Below the pieces are notes generated by a model. That model was given only the letters and a program-made list of their open reading frames with translations, ran no database searches and was not told where the DNA came from. Shown here in pieces: positions 35,446 to 48,224 of a stretch of DNA of 64,000 nt (position 1 is its first letter; every line of letters begins with the position of its first letter). A program made the position numbers and the translations under genes. Source of the DNA: Helopsaltes ochotensis (lineage: Eukaryota > Chordata > Aves > Passeriformes > Locustellidae); contig VXBM01000009.1 in the NCBI GenBank assembly GCA_013400155.1, forward strand, positions 1,878,860-1,942,859. Direction: 5' to 3'.

Positions 35446-38359
35446 GCCTACCACACGGATGAGAAGAAAGGTTGTGATTCTCAAAAGTGACTAGTCAGGA
35501 AGTATCAATAAGATGTAGATATAGCCTAGATGTAAAGCCCTGAGGGGAGGCTAAGGGCCAAAGTGGGGCCCTTGGTCACAGTCCAAAGACAAGATGGGAT
35601 TGTTCTCCAAAGTTAGAAAGTGCTTCTTGGCACATCAGCCTATGAAACCTGCCTGCTCACCCCTAAGAACCTGCCTCTGCTTGATGTGCTGGATGAGGGT
35701 ACACCAAAGGAGCAGGATGCAGAGGACCCAAGGATGCAGTTTTCTGTCTCTTCAACTGGGGAATTTGTGATGCTGACTTGGGTCTGGATTGTCTCACGTT
35801 CATTTAAGCTGCTATGATTAGCCATCATTTGCCTCTTCACTCTCTGTTTCCCATTCTATACTCTCAGTTTCCCATTCCTATTCAACATTGGCTGGTTGCT
35901 TTGAATTTAAGCCAACTGGCACACACTTTGCCTCCAGTTTCCATGCCTTTGGCCCCACTGGCCCTTCTCACACTTTTGTCAGCAGGCCATTTTGCAGAGG
36001 ACGTGTCACTTCCCCGTAGCTCTGTGGCCAAAAAAGAGCAGAAAAAAACCAGTGGGAGCAGAGGTCTGAGCAGGCTGCTCTGAAATGTCCTGACCTGGTG
36101 AGCCTCCTGCTCCTGCCATGCCCTGGCCCAGCTTGCAGGAGGCCATTGTGACACCAGGGGTAAAAGCTGCCCTAGGCTTGGCTGTGTCAAGGCTGCTGTC
36201 TCCAACTGCATTGTGTCTTTCTTGAGGGCTGTGGGAAAGGAATATGAGCATGAGGCTGCATGGACAACCCAGGGCTTCTCTAGCTCAGCTGCTGACAGTG
36301 TATGGGGTTGTTCTGCCCCTCAAGCACCCTCAACCTCCCACCAGGCTCTCTCCAAGGAGAACCTGCTTCTTCTATCTTGCAGAACAGAACGGGGGGTTTC
36401 AGGCTATTTTTTGTGCATGCCTGAGACAGGCCTCTGTTAGTGTGAGTCATGCCTGTCTGCTGTGAAACTCAGCAGATTTACACTGGTTCCAAATCTTACT
36501 GGAATAAATGAATCCAGCAACAGCAAAGAACAGGGGGTCCTGAGCCCTGTCAAGAAGTTATAATCCCTGCACAGTATTCTCCTTCATTTGCTGAATAAAG
36601 AGACAGGTCTGAGGGAGATGTGAACATTAACTATCTAGCTGTAACCAAACATCAGTAAAAATAAAATAAACTCCTTAACACCAATGTAATATTAAGAATC
36701 AGGTACTCTTTATTTGTCTGGAGGCATGAGGTAATATCTCCTCCAAAGTACCATGCATGCTCAGCACAGGAAAGCTCCTGTTTATATAGTGTATTTTACA
36801 AACATACTCACTGATTGTCCCAGAATAAACATACATATATGTCATTTCCCTGAAATCGTTGACATATTTTCCCTCCCTTTACACATGTGTTCTGTGCTGG
36901 GGGTTTCTTTGGTGGTCCCTGGTGGTCAGCACAAAGTCAAACCTGAATGATCGGTGAACTAGAAAAAGTTGGCAGAAGTGGGGCTGATTGCTTTCCAGTT
37001 CTCCGTCTTCCACAATGGGCATTGTGCAGTTCCACAGGCCAGTGGGTTTTGAAGAATAAGCATTGTGTTAGCTCTCCAGGTGTAGATGATTTTTCATCTG
37101 GCAACACAGAGAGTGGGTCAGAAAGTCTTCCTTGACGGCTGGTGTGAGTGCCCCTGTATTAAGCAGTAGACTAAGAATTCATATCCCTAGACACCATTTA
37201 AAAAACTTGCCAGTGACTTTCTCCCTGTGTGAAATATCAGTGCTTTTGGAGCACTAAACTAATTTCTAATTCCAGTAGAGATCAAAAAGATACAGAGACA
37301 TGGTGGGAGCCTGCATTTTGGAGCTGTCTGGACTGCAAATCAGACAGAGATACTGGCACTTCATTTTGCATGTATAGGTGCAAGTTAAGAATAAAGTATT
37401 AAACATCACTGTCTAGAAAGAGTATCTTTTGTGATCCTCTTCAATTTATTATGGATGTCTATAATCACTGCCTATGAGTCTTATACACAATAGTGATTAA
37501 CTTCTATGTCACAGTTCTATTCCATTATTTTTTAGGCACAGCAATGACAGCTCCTAGACATCTGAGTGATGACAATTAGAAACTCTCTTCCCCAAAGAGA
37601 GAGAATTCTTTTCGGGTAGATCACTGTGGGAGGCAATGCTGCCTGTGTCATTTGGGTTAGGTCATCTGTGATGCTACTGAAAATTTAATCAATATAACCC
37701 TAACATCAAGTGCCTAAACTTCAGAGAAGGATATAAGCACATGAAAACTTCATAAGACCATGTACATATCTAGGAAAAAGGTAAGCCTGAAATACCCATT
37801 GCAGTTGGGGACTGCACAGTGATGAATTGCCTCCACTAGCAATGGGACTTTTACATCGGTCTTGCACTGTTCCAAGAGTTAATTCCATGACACCTTAGCT
37901 CAATGCTGCTCTTGGAATCAAAGCAGTTGCAATATTTTTATTTTCTTCATATTAAATTTTCTGTAACAAATACTGCAATGGGAAAAATATTGTGGTTTAG
38001 AGAGAGCAAATTTTTTTCTTAACAAACTCCCATAATATCAGTGTATCTCAGCAGACTGCTGTCATATGACTGAGTCCCAATGACCATGCTCAGTAAGGAT
38101 AAGTAATGCTTTGTCCATCATAAGGAATTCAGTTTCACAAAACCCTCTACCTGGATGAATAACACTTACTTGTCACATTTGAAGAAAATGAGGTGCAATG
38201 CAAAATAATGCAGGTTTTTGAGACAAGTAGGATATCCTCTCAGAATGAAATATCTTGGTTTATAGTTGTCAAATACAAATTTTGGATATGATCTCATTGT
38301 TTTGTCTCAGCTGCTGTAGTAGCCACTTCTCTGACATGGCTGAATTTTGTGTTTTTCTG

Positions 38360-38381
38360 TATATATATATGTATATATACA
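38360..38381 (+). repeat. (TA)n microsatellite
   Basis: A TATATATATATG-TATATATAC tract just before the solo LTR. Confidence 0.8.
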
Positions 38382-38471
38382 CTGAGCATGTAACACAGTG
38401 TCTCATCTTGCTGAAAGCTATCACATTGCCTTCATACTGCAGCACTTGAAATCTGACCTTTAAGCAACATC

Positions 38472-39015
38472 TGTGCTGATTTTGGCTGAGGTAGAGCTGA
38501 TTTTCTTCATTGTAGCTACTACAGGGCTGTACTTTGGATCTATGTTGGAAACAGTGTTGATAATACAAAGATATTTTTGTTATTGCTGAGAAGGGCTTAC
38601 ACCAAGCCAGCAGTGAGTAGGCTGGGGGTGCACAAGAAGTTGAAAAGGGACAGAGTTGGGACCAACGAGATGTTCCAGACCATATGGAATCATAATCAGC
38701 ATATAAAGCTGGGAGAAGAAGGAGGAAATGGAGATGCTTGGAGTAATGGTATTTGTCTTCCCAAATAACCAGTAAATGTAATGGATCCCTTCCCTGGAGA
38801 TGGCTAAACACCTACTTGCCTATGGGAAGTGGTGAATTAATTCCACATTTTGTTTTGTTTGTATGTGAGGCTTTTGCTTTTCCTATTAAACTGTCTTTAT
38901 GTCAGCCCATGATTTTCTTGCTTTTACCCTTCTGATTCCCTCCTCCATCCCACTGTTGGGGGGTTGAAGGAGTGGCTGGGGGTGCTGAGTTGCCATCTGG
39001 GGCTAAACCACAACA
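38472..39015 (+). mobile_element. Solo LTR of an avian ERVL-type endogenous retrovirus
   Basis: It starts TGTGCTGATTTTGGCTGAGG and ends GGGGCTAAACCACAACA, imperfectly inverted ends of the TG...CA kind. In order it shows 'ttcttcattgtagctactac', 'tgttggaaacagtgttgata', a TATA box in 'catataaagctggg' (about 38699) and ATTAAA at 38885-38890. I know this arrangement from the abundant avian ERVL LTR family. No gag, pol or env remnant flanks it, so it is a solo LTR left by recombination. I cannot make out a clear target-site duplication (acatc versus ccacc). A 181-codon antisense open frame (38269-38811) lies over it and is not a gene. Confidence 0.8.
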
Positions 39016-39357
39016 CCACCTAAATGCAGAAAGTCAGATACCTGTGGCAGAGGGGGCAGCTTCCTCTGTTTAATTCCTGGCAGTTTTTCTAGTTTCTAAC
39101 AAGTTAACCATCATACCATTGACACCTTTGAGTTTTGCCTCCTTGCCAGTTTTTTCACCTGCATTCTTCTCTCCTCAAAACCAAAGTCTCATTCCCCCTT
39201 CAAAACTCTTCTCCTTGCAAGGCCCCCACAACCTAAGTCTTCACCACTCATGTCTGACTATATAATGACTTTGAACTAATAAGAGAAAACAAAAACAAAA
39301 CCACAAAAGACCACTTCAAAGCCATAAGCACCAACACTTTTATGTACAGCCTCACAT

Positions 39358-39803
39358 TATGGTGAGTGAAGGGCCATTATGATGGTGAAGGATCTACAGA
39401 GGAAGGCACATGAAGAGCTGCAAGGGTCACTTGGTGTGTTCAGCCTGAAGGAGACTGAGGGGAGACCCCATTGCAGTCTGCAGCTTCCTTGTGAGGGGAA
39501 GAGGAGGGGCAGGCACTGATCTCTTTGGTGACCAATGACAGGACCCAAGGGAATGGCCTGAAGCTGTGCCAGGGGAGGTTTAGGTTGGCTATTAGTAAAA
39601 GATTCTTCACCCACAGGGTGGCTGGGCACTGGAACAGGCTTCCCAGGGAGGCTGTCACAATACCAAACCTGACAGAGTTCAAGAAGGACTTGTAAAATGC
39701 TCTGACACACGTGGTGTGATTCTTGGGGTCGTCTTGTGCAGGGACAGAAGTTGGACTTGGGTGATCTTTGTGGATCCCTTCTAACTCAGGCGATTCTATT
39801 AAT
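39358..39803 (+). repeat. CR1 LINE 3' region
   Basis: 'ggtgaaggatctacagagga' then 'cctgaaggagactgagggga', 'ggcactggaacaggcttccc' and the tail 'aggcgattctattaataatt'. Same subfamily style as 3845-3982. Confidence 0.9.
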
Positions 39804-39859
39804 AATTGCCTTCCAGTTGACCTGTCTGCGTTATAACCAAGGATCGTTCTGGCATAAAA

Positions 39860-40125
39860 GCGGGAGACTTTTCTTCTTGTTCAAAAAAGCAACCAGAGGT
39901 TGTGGACAAGCCCCTTCTCCCGGTGCCAGAGTCCCTCCCAGCGCCGGCGCTGCCCCCGCCTCCTCCGGGCAGAGCCTCCCCGGCAGCCGCGGAGGGTGAA
40001 GCGCCGCCGTTCAGCACCTGGACAGCGCCCGGGCCGGCGGAGCTCCAGCGCTGCTGACCGAGTGCCCTGGGCCTCCGAGGCAAAGATAACAACCCTCTCC
40101 GCCAGCTCCCGGTAATTCCCGGCTT
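39860..40125. promoter_or_regulatory. Isolated CpG island, possible promoter
   Basis: Between about 39915 and 40125 I count roughly two dozen CpG dinucleotides, with words such as CGCCGGCG and CGCCCGGGCCGGCGG. The surrounding DNA is CpG-poor. A TATA-like ATAAAAG lies at about 39855 on the + strand, and a possible donor CCG|GTAATT at about 40112. It does not sit at the start of either recognised gene. It may be the promoter of an unannotated transcript or an orphan island. It is not part of the CR1 copy that ends at 39803. Confidence 0.6.
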
Positions 40126-40374
40126 ACAGCCCTTTGCTGCCACTGAGTGCTGGGACAACAGCAGTGCGGGTGCTTGGTAACTATCTGCATGAAAACCCTG
40201 TTAATCAAATTAGGTAAATTATAGTTGAGTTTCTGACGGAATTCAGAGCTTGGCAGTCGTGTTGAGGCCATGCCCTTCAGGGCTCTGGATCTGTACTGGG
40301 TGATTTTTCGCTCAGTTTGCCTGTCAGAGTTCACGGAGCGGCTGGACAATGCTCTTGGCCATGTGGTTTAGTTT

Positions 40375-40465
40375 TACATATTGCTGCGAGGAGCAGGGTG
40401 TTGGACTCGATGATCCTGATGGGTTGCCTTCCAACTTGAGATAATTTATGATTCTGTTCTATAAA
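40375..40465 (+). repeat. CR1 LINE 3' tail fragment
   Basis: 'gttggactcgatgatcctga' then 'tgggttgccttccaacttga' and 'tttatgattctgttctata' is the CR1 terminus. Confidence 0.8.
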
Positions 40466-41539
40466 GAGTTTCCTGAATAGGACTTGGCTGTTGTGAATTC
40501 CCTCACCTTGGGAATAGTCTGCCAAGTATCCTGTGCTTCAGACCCGAGAGATCCCAAAGAGACAGGAGCAGCCTGAGGGAAATAAAATCAGTGCACGATT
40601 TGTCTTCCCGGAGGCAAACATTTTCCATGCTGTGAAACGCTGCTCTGAGTCACCTAAACAGTTCCTAAATTCCATCAAGGCAAGTGCAGATAATTACACA
40701 ACTTTCTATTAGCATTTCTCTCCATTGTAAAATCTCCTCTTCATTGAGCCAGGCTGGCAAGGCTGAGGACTCTTAAACCCTGAAAGAAACCTTTGATATT
40801 TGCTTCATAGGAACACCTCAGGAGGTAGTATCCCTCTCCAAACTAGGACAGTTGTCATAAAGTATTTCTGAAGGATTTTTTAACCCATTCCCTGGGGCCA
40901 CTGGCAGCAGCATCTCTTGACATTGGTAGCCCCACACCTCTCAACACTGTAGCCTAGTAATCAACTACAGCACCCATTAGTTGGACTAAGAAAACTGCTC
41001 TTAACTCTCCATTGCTAACCTCCAAACCCATTACTTTGTGTGCAAGGAAAAGAGCTTTTTGCTTTCTTTTTTGCTGCTATGTTGTATATATTTTAAGGCT
41101 GTTAACAATCTTCTTTTGTCTTATTTCCACCTTTTTCCCAGTGAGGTGCCTGGTGTGTGCTGCTGGGGCTGGTCACATTGGTGCCTGATGATAGGTGAAA
41201 AAAGGTGCAATATCTCTTCAAAATACCTGCTGAGATTTAGCAGTCCGTGGGGTAAGCTTCCTATGGAGCCAGCAAGTCTATCCTCATATTTGCCAGGACT
41301 CAATGTCTTTTTTTTTTTCCTTTTGTAGATTTGTCTAAACATTTTTAAACATATCTGTTCTGCGTTCTTTCAAAACACCTTGTCCTTTTGAGTTTTACAT
41401 TTCAGTTTTCCTTTGGGAAATGCCTTTCTTCATTTTATATGTTGCTATTATGTTTGCTATTTATTTGATGGACTGAGAGATTGCAAATTGCCAGTCTTTT
41501 TGCCCTGATTTGCTATTACTCATGTCTTTTCTTCAGCTA

Positions 41540-41541
<2 letters not shown>

Positions 41542-41600
<59 letters not shown>
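41542..41600. repeat. 59-base poly-T run at gap edge
   Basis: An uninterrupted T run reaching directly into the N gap. Assembly probably broke at a homopolymer or at a poly(A)-tailed insertion on the - strand. Confidence 0.9.
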
Positions 41601-42398
41601 NNNNNNNNNNNNNNNNNNNNNNNNNNNNNNNNNNNNNNNNNNNNNNNNNNNNNNNNNNNNNNNNNNNNNNNNNNNNNNNNNNNNNNNNNNNNNNNNNNNN
41701 NNNNNNNNNNNNNNNNNNNNNNNNNNNNNNNNNNNNNNNNNNNNNNNNNNNNNNNNNNNNNNNNNNNNNNNNNNNNNNNNNNNNNNNNNNNNNNNNNNNN
41801 NNNNNNNNNNNNNNNNNNNNNNNNNNNNNNNNNNNNNNNNNNNNNNNNNNNNNNNNNNNNNNNNNNNNNNNNNNNNNNNNNNNNNNNNNNNNNNNNNNNN
41901 NNNNNNNNNNNNNNNNNNNNNNNNNNNNNNNNNNNNNNNNNNNNNNNNNNNNNNNNNNNNNNNNNNNNNNNNNNNNNNNNNNNNNNNNNNNNNNNNNNNN
42001 NNNNNNNNNNNNNNNNNNNNNNNNNNNNNNNNNNNNNNNNNNNNNNNNNNNNNNNNNNNNNNNNNNNNNNNNNNNNNNNNNNNNNNNNNNNNNNNNNNNN
42101 NNNNNNNNNNNNNNNNNNNNNNNNNNNNNNNNNNNNNNNNNNNNNNNNNNNNNNNNNNNNNNNNNNNNNNNNNNNNNNNNNNNNNNNNNNNNNNNNNNNN
42201 NNNNNNNNNNNNNNNNNNNNNNNNNNNNNNNNNNNNNNNNNNNNNNNNNNNNNNNNNNNNNNNNNNNNNNNNNNNNNNNNNNNNNNNNNNNNNNNNNNNN
42301 NNNNNNNNNNNNNNNNNNNNNNNNNNNNNNNNNNNNNNNNNNNNNNNNNNNNNNNNNNNNNNNNNNNNNNNNNNNNNNNNNNNNNNNNNNNNNNNNNN
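41601..42398. other. Assembly gap of 798 N
   Basis: Unknown bases. Any open frame drawn across it is meaningless. Confidence 0.99.
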
Positions 42399-42620
42399 CC
42401 AGCTGTCCTCTGCAGTCCTCTTAAAAGCTGATACTTCACCTGCCACCTCCCATTTCTCTGGTACCAGTGTGATGTGAGTAATAAGTTACACTCCACAGTA
42501 ACTTGGCAGGCAATTTCATATCCAAGCTCCTTTAAAATCATCGGGTGAACATCATCTGGTCCTGCTGATATATCACCATTCATGCTATTGGCTCCTGGCC
42601 CATCAGTTGAGACCATTACT
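42399..42620 (-). repeat. CR1-like LINE ORF2 remnant
   Basis: A - strand frame reads ISAGPDDVHPMILKELGYEI, comparable to the GPDGIHPRVLKEL motif just before the RT domain of CR1-type LINEs. It is truncated by the gap and clearly diverged. The element may continue into the gap and explain the assembly break. Confidence 0.7.
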
Positions 42621-45600
42621 CATCACCTGCAGATAAAGGTTCTAGCATGGAAACTCTCCTAATCCCTTCCACAGTGAGCCCTGCTTCAGGTAATTAATAT
42701 ACCTCTCCTATACCAAACATAATTTCTGAGCACTCCTGCTCTGTATCTATCATCTGCAAACCCTGCAGTCTCCTGGCAGGTTGCCTGCTTCTGATGTATT
42801 TTATTTTTAGCTTTTAATGCATCTGCCCTGGTGTTAATCAACAGTTTTCTTGCCCTCCTTACAACCTTTTATTTAACTTTTCTGAGTTCTTTTCAGTTTT
42901 GCCAATGTAGATACATTTTCTGTGTTTTGAGCAGTATTATTTTATTCACAACTCCTCCCTGTGCTTTGCTGATTCTTCTTTCAGCCTTCCTAGTCCCAGA
43001 AGGAAGTTTCCCTCATACATGTTGCGGTCACTGTCACACCATCATTTTACAAAGGTAACATTTGATCCTGATCCTGTGTTCTGATAGTGGCTGCAATGCT
43101 TCTCCTTCTGTGATGTCTGACTGCCTAAGGAGAAATAATTTATGTTGCTAAAAAATGTAGCAGGAATTAGAGTCCAGTTTGACATTTTCCCACTTTATGG
43201 AGGCGGTGTGAAGCTGGAGTTTTCTATGACCACCGTGCTTTCTGCCTAACAGCCTCCCTCATGTCTTATTCCAGTTGACACTTTAGTCCTAATTGCACTT
43301 TTCCTATTTTATAAATGTCAGGCTAGAGGGTTATTATATTTTTTAACAGTGAGTTTATTTTGATGAAGTTATCTTTAATGTATGCTGCACCTTCTTGACT
43401 GATATTTTCTTTGTCTTTCTGATATTTGCATTAACACTATGGTGTTTTTCTGTTTCTGCCTAAATGGGCCTTTATTTGTTGAAATTGCTGATTCTTTTGT
43501 TTCCCATCTGAATTTTGTTGACTTTCACTCTGTTCTATATCAGGGGATGCAGTATGGTATGATTTTAAATCTAGAAGCTGAGCACTACACATTTGGAGCT
43601 GACTGTTTATGCTACCAATCTTTCCCCAAGCCTGAAAGGGAATTTTCAATAATTTCAGTGCTCAGGTGAGTGCAGCCTCAGAAGAGAGAAGAGCCAAAAC
43701 TCACAAGCAGGGCTGCAAGGGGAGTGTGGCTCTGGGATAACGAGTGTAAGTTCCCACTTATTAATCTTCCAGGAGATTTTATTTAGCCTCATCATTATGA
43801 CATGGAATTGACTCTATGTGATAGGACAGTTTCAGTTTAACAGTTTTCTTGATACACAAAAGAAAATGCAGCTGAAGTAGTCAGAGGTATCATTAAGTAG
43901 AGAAGTATCCTAGACTAAAAAAAGAAAAAAGAAAACAAAACCCAAGGCTTAGTGTTTTCAATGCTTATTGTATTCTAACTCCATTTAGATTTAAACCACT
44001 AAAAAATAAGACTAGATTTAAAATTCTACTAGGGTTGTAAAAATAAATTTGTTGCAAAAGAAGTCTATTAAACTCAGTTAATTTTTATTATTTATTTTGT
44101 TCCAAGCCAAATAAGTTTTAGAACCTAGTAATTCAAAAGCATAGTTTGGAATACAGGCATAGATTTAAAGTGTGAGGCTTACTATCTCCACATCATGGCT
44201 TCATTAAAGTGTTAATTAATATTGCTTATAGTGAAATTCTCTTACTGAAAATTGTGTTGAAGTGAAAGATCTAAAGCTACTTCTGGTGAATCTGTTCCAG
44301 GGGATGCTAAAACAACTTTGTGGAGGGAAGATGAGAACCAGAGAGACACAGAGGGGCAGATCCTTGTCTGATACAACCAGGCCCAGCTCCACTGGAGCAC
44401 ACTGGGGAATTGGCTTGCAGCAAGCAGAAGCAGATCCTGCCTAACATGGTAACAAGGCTTGGGTCAATCCTACTGGAACTGGCAGTCACCAGCGAAACTG
44501 TGCTGCAAGTATTAAAAAATTATGTCCCTGCTTTTAGCTATGCCAAGGGATGTCTGTGAACAACAAGCTGAACAGCAAAAGGGTTGAATACAACAGGGAA
44601 AAGAGGTACATGCAAAATCCATTCTAGATTATTTATTGCTCAATGTGTCCCGTAGTTTTGATTAAGGAATTGAGTCACTCCCACTCGATATTTTGGGTGA
44701 TACATCTGGGTCAGGCTGTCACAGTGATGTGCAAGCCCACGTACATGCCATGTGCATGTAGAAATAGGCAGATTTCTATGGGCACGAGGTAGGATCTTCT
44801 TCAGGAGCCCTCCTCCCAAGGCACTTATCTATGAGGGATTAAGTCCCTCCTGAGCAGCTTAGATACCTGGATCACCATGAATATCCTGGCCCCATCAATT
44901 TGATCTTCAGGTCAGCCAGGTCACTTGCTCCAGGCCTTCATACACATGCAGGGACAGCAGGGTGGAGCAGACACAAACAGGGCGGGACATAATTCTGGTA
45001 GACTGTGTATATCTCCGGCCAGGAGGCTGAGACCAAACCCACTGCCTGCTTCCCAAGAGGGCAGGGTTGAAACACAAGGAAAACAGTCATTTGGAAGAGA
45101 GAGACAGCTCTGGCTGCCCCTCTGGGTACACCAAGAGGCATAAATGCAAAGCCAAAAGATTGAGGCACATCCAAACCTTCCTGGGCCCCGCCATACAAGC
45201 TGTAGTAGCACGAGTCTACATTTACCTAACAACTGCTGCCAAAACCAAATTATTACTCATCTCCCTCATCCACCCACTACAGCCAAGAACTGGCAAGTGC
45301 AAATGGAATACAGCACAAAGGGTGGGACAAGATGACCACCTCTGTTTGTTAGATATATGAATTTATGCTTCTTTGCACTCCCTCACAGATCAGCCCAGTG
45401 TGAGCAGAGATTGGCATTAGTTGATGAGCATAGCAGAGCCTGCCTGAAAATGCTGTCATCTCTCTGCAGAAGCTGACAGCTGAACTGTTAAGCTGGGAGG
45501 TCAGAGTTGATTGGCTTGAGCAGCAGCTGTATGTGGCCCTGAGAAACGTGCCAAAGGCTTTTCCAGCTCGGCCCCGCAAGATGTTAATCCATGGGTAAAC

Positions 45601-47049
45601 CCAGCGCACAGGGGGCAGACCAGCTCAGCTGTGCAGGTGTAGAGTGATTTAGGAGCCCCCACAATGGCAATCCTGGGAGTCAGCACCTGTCAATCTTCTT
45701 GATCCCTTCTAGCTCACTGCACCAGCAAAATATAGATTATGATTGTGCCAAGTTCTTCTTGAGTTGCAAGGGCATCTATTGCCTCTGGCATGCTTCCAAA
45801 TGCAGTTGTATAAATAGAACTGTGCTGGACTTGCGACATAGCGAGGAAGCTATTTATGCTTCACATTTTTGTTGGCAGGACCCACAGAAAGATTCTGTGC
45901 GTACACAGGAACGCTGCCTTGATAAGGCTGAGAACCCCAGGTTTACCGTTTTCTTCTTCTTTGTCATCTGCTGAACACATATACAGAACTTACACATTTC
46001 ATGTTATATATTCCCATCTGCTGAACACAGAGATCACACAGTGTGCCATTTCTTTTTTCCCACAGAAAACTGAATTTTGAGTGAACCTTTGCAAACTAAA
46101 AAATGTCAGTAAGAAAATGCAATCAATCCACTTAGGAATGCAGCACATGCAATTCCTTGATGTCAACCACTTATTTTTCCCATACTCGCCTCTCTCTCAT
46201 TGCATGACAGTTTCCTACCTTGCGACTTGGAGGTACCACATGAGAGTGGTTGGTTATGCCACTGGGATTATGGGATAGAGAACCTGCCTGGCCTGGAGCC
46301 TGGGCAATAAAGGAGAAGGGGGTCACACAGCCTACAGCAGCCTTGACACATCATTCGGAAGCAAAATGGACACAGTTGGTTTTCATACGTGACATTTGCC
46401 TTTGACAAATTTTAATTTTCCTTGCTAAAAACAATTTTCTTGGGAAAAAAAATAGAGAAACTGGTTTCAACTGGAAACACACTGGATTAATAAAAGCATT
46501 CTGGTAAACCCCACTGAACAATTTTCTAATGGTTAGCCAAAGTTTCAAATCCTGGTGCCTAAATTTATTCTAGGTTGGTGTTCAGGCCCATAAACTAGTG
46601 GTCTTATTTTTCCCAAAAGCATGCTGAATATCCTATGTCTTGAGTTTCTCTGGAGTGAGGCGCTAAGATCTTAGCAATTCCAAATTACCAGGCCTAGAGT
46701 CAAGCTTCTGAAATCTGAAAATCTAGAACTAGGTAGCTACAGTCTGATCCGAAGCTCAGTGAAGAGAACAGAGAGACTGCTGCTGGACTCCTGGTTCGGT
46801 TCTGTGTGGGGCTAATTCATCTGTACTTAGGTGTCAGAGTGAAAATTACTTCACTTGGGCCAGGTCAGTCCTGAGCAACCACTGTTTTGCTCGTCGTGAG
46901 CAGCTCCTGCTGCACAGAGTGCCTTTATCAAAGGAGGTGGGATGGCAGAAGGAATGGGGCAGTAAAGTGTCACCTGGGCAATCCTCCTCAAGTGCAGGAA
47001 CTCTGCTGCACTGGTGTCCTGGGCATGCTGTATAAAACTTCTCGTGGGT

Positions 47050-47640
47050 CAAATGCTGACATACAAATGCATACGAGGGCCAAGCAGCTGGAAAGCAGCT
47101 CTGCAGAAAACGTGAGGCTCGCTGTGGGCACCAGGCTGACTATGAACCAAAAATGGGTCCTTGCAGCAGAAGCCAAACAGTCTCCTGGGCTGCATCAGGC
47201 AGAACATTGCCAGTAGACTGAGAGGTGATCCTTCTTTTCTGCTCAGCACTGGAGACACGTCTGAAATGCTGTGTCCAGAGCTGGACTTTCCAGTACAAGA
47301 GAGACATGCAGAGACACTAGCAAAGGGTCATGATGATGAGGAAGCATCTGACGTGTGAAAAAAGGCTAAAGGAGCTGGGATTGTTCAGCCTGGACAAGGC
47401 TTAGAGGGGTTTTCTCAGTGTAGGTAAACACCTGATGGGTGGGAATGAACAAGACAGAGCCAGACCCTGGTCAGTGGTGCCCAACAACAAGACAAGAGGA
47501 AATGGGAACTAACTAGAAGGCAAGAAACACATTTAAACATTGGAAAACCCTTTCGGGCACTGGAACAGTTTACGCAGGGAGCCTGAAGGGGCTAGAGCAG
47601 CTACTTATACCAAAGCATTGTTTTCATGAAAATTTTGCCT
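47050..47640 (+). repeat. CR1 LINE fragment, diverged
   Basis: 'gagggccaagcagctggaaa', 'ctgggctgcatcaggcagaa', 'gctgggattgttcagcctgg' and 'gggcactggaacagtttacg' occur in CR1 order on the + strand; the 3' terminus is lost. Confidence 0.8.
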
Positions 47641-48224
47641 AAAATAATTTGACCAATAAACTAAAGACAAATCACTGTTAGCCCAGAAGTCCTTTGATGT
47701 TCTTCATCTCCTTTATACTGCAAAGGGATGGAAAATCATGACAATATGCATCTCCACAAAGCCATCTCTCATCCAGGGATTCTTTGGTGTGCAAGAAGGT
47801 AATGGAGAGAGTTTGAGCCTTAAGAGTCAAGCCAAATACCTACATTAAGGTCCCTTAAATGAGGAAATTTTGAATTTATAAATCTGTATTTGGTTGAATT
47901 TCTTTGACATTTATGTGCCTGTACACCTACAAAATGCTGGCTCTTTACAGCATGTGGTGCTAAATGTTGAAGAGCCTTTTTCCTCAGTTTCAGGCAAATG
48001 ACCTAGGCAAGTAATTTATCTAATTCAAATATCTGCTTGAAAATTAGAAATGCCTGAAAAGAGAACCACTTAGGCTGGTATTCTCACTTTTAGGAACTTG
48101 TTCAAGGTGATTCACCTTAATCATATTGTCAAAGTCAGATGCATGTTGATTCTGAAAAAGATGAATGACTAAAAGTTGTGGATCACCCAAACTCTCCAGA
48201 ATATTTTCTTAGCATATTTCAGCA

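Larger units (their letters stand above)
30941..38471. other. Intergenic region downstream of ELMOD1
   Basis: No recognisable gene on either strand. It contains a 58-base poly-T run (33027-33084), a CR1 copy (34840-35445) and a short TA repeat (38360-38381). The part around 35600-36480 is richer in G+C and has several overlapping open frames without motifs; I cannot assign them. Confidence 0.7.

Noticed and set aside
38269..38811. 181-codon open frame on the - strand
   Set aside because: It lies antisense across the solo LTR and a TA microsatellite; composition is unlike a gene and no motif is present.
41481..42616. Open frames of 300-360 codons around 41.5-42.6 kb
   Set aside because: They run through 798 N and a poly-T tract; length is an artefact.
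45800..46320. TATA-like GTATAAATAG (45808) with AATAAA (46308), considered as an LTR
   Set aside because: No matching LTR ends or known family words; spacing does not fit.
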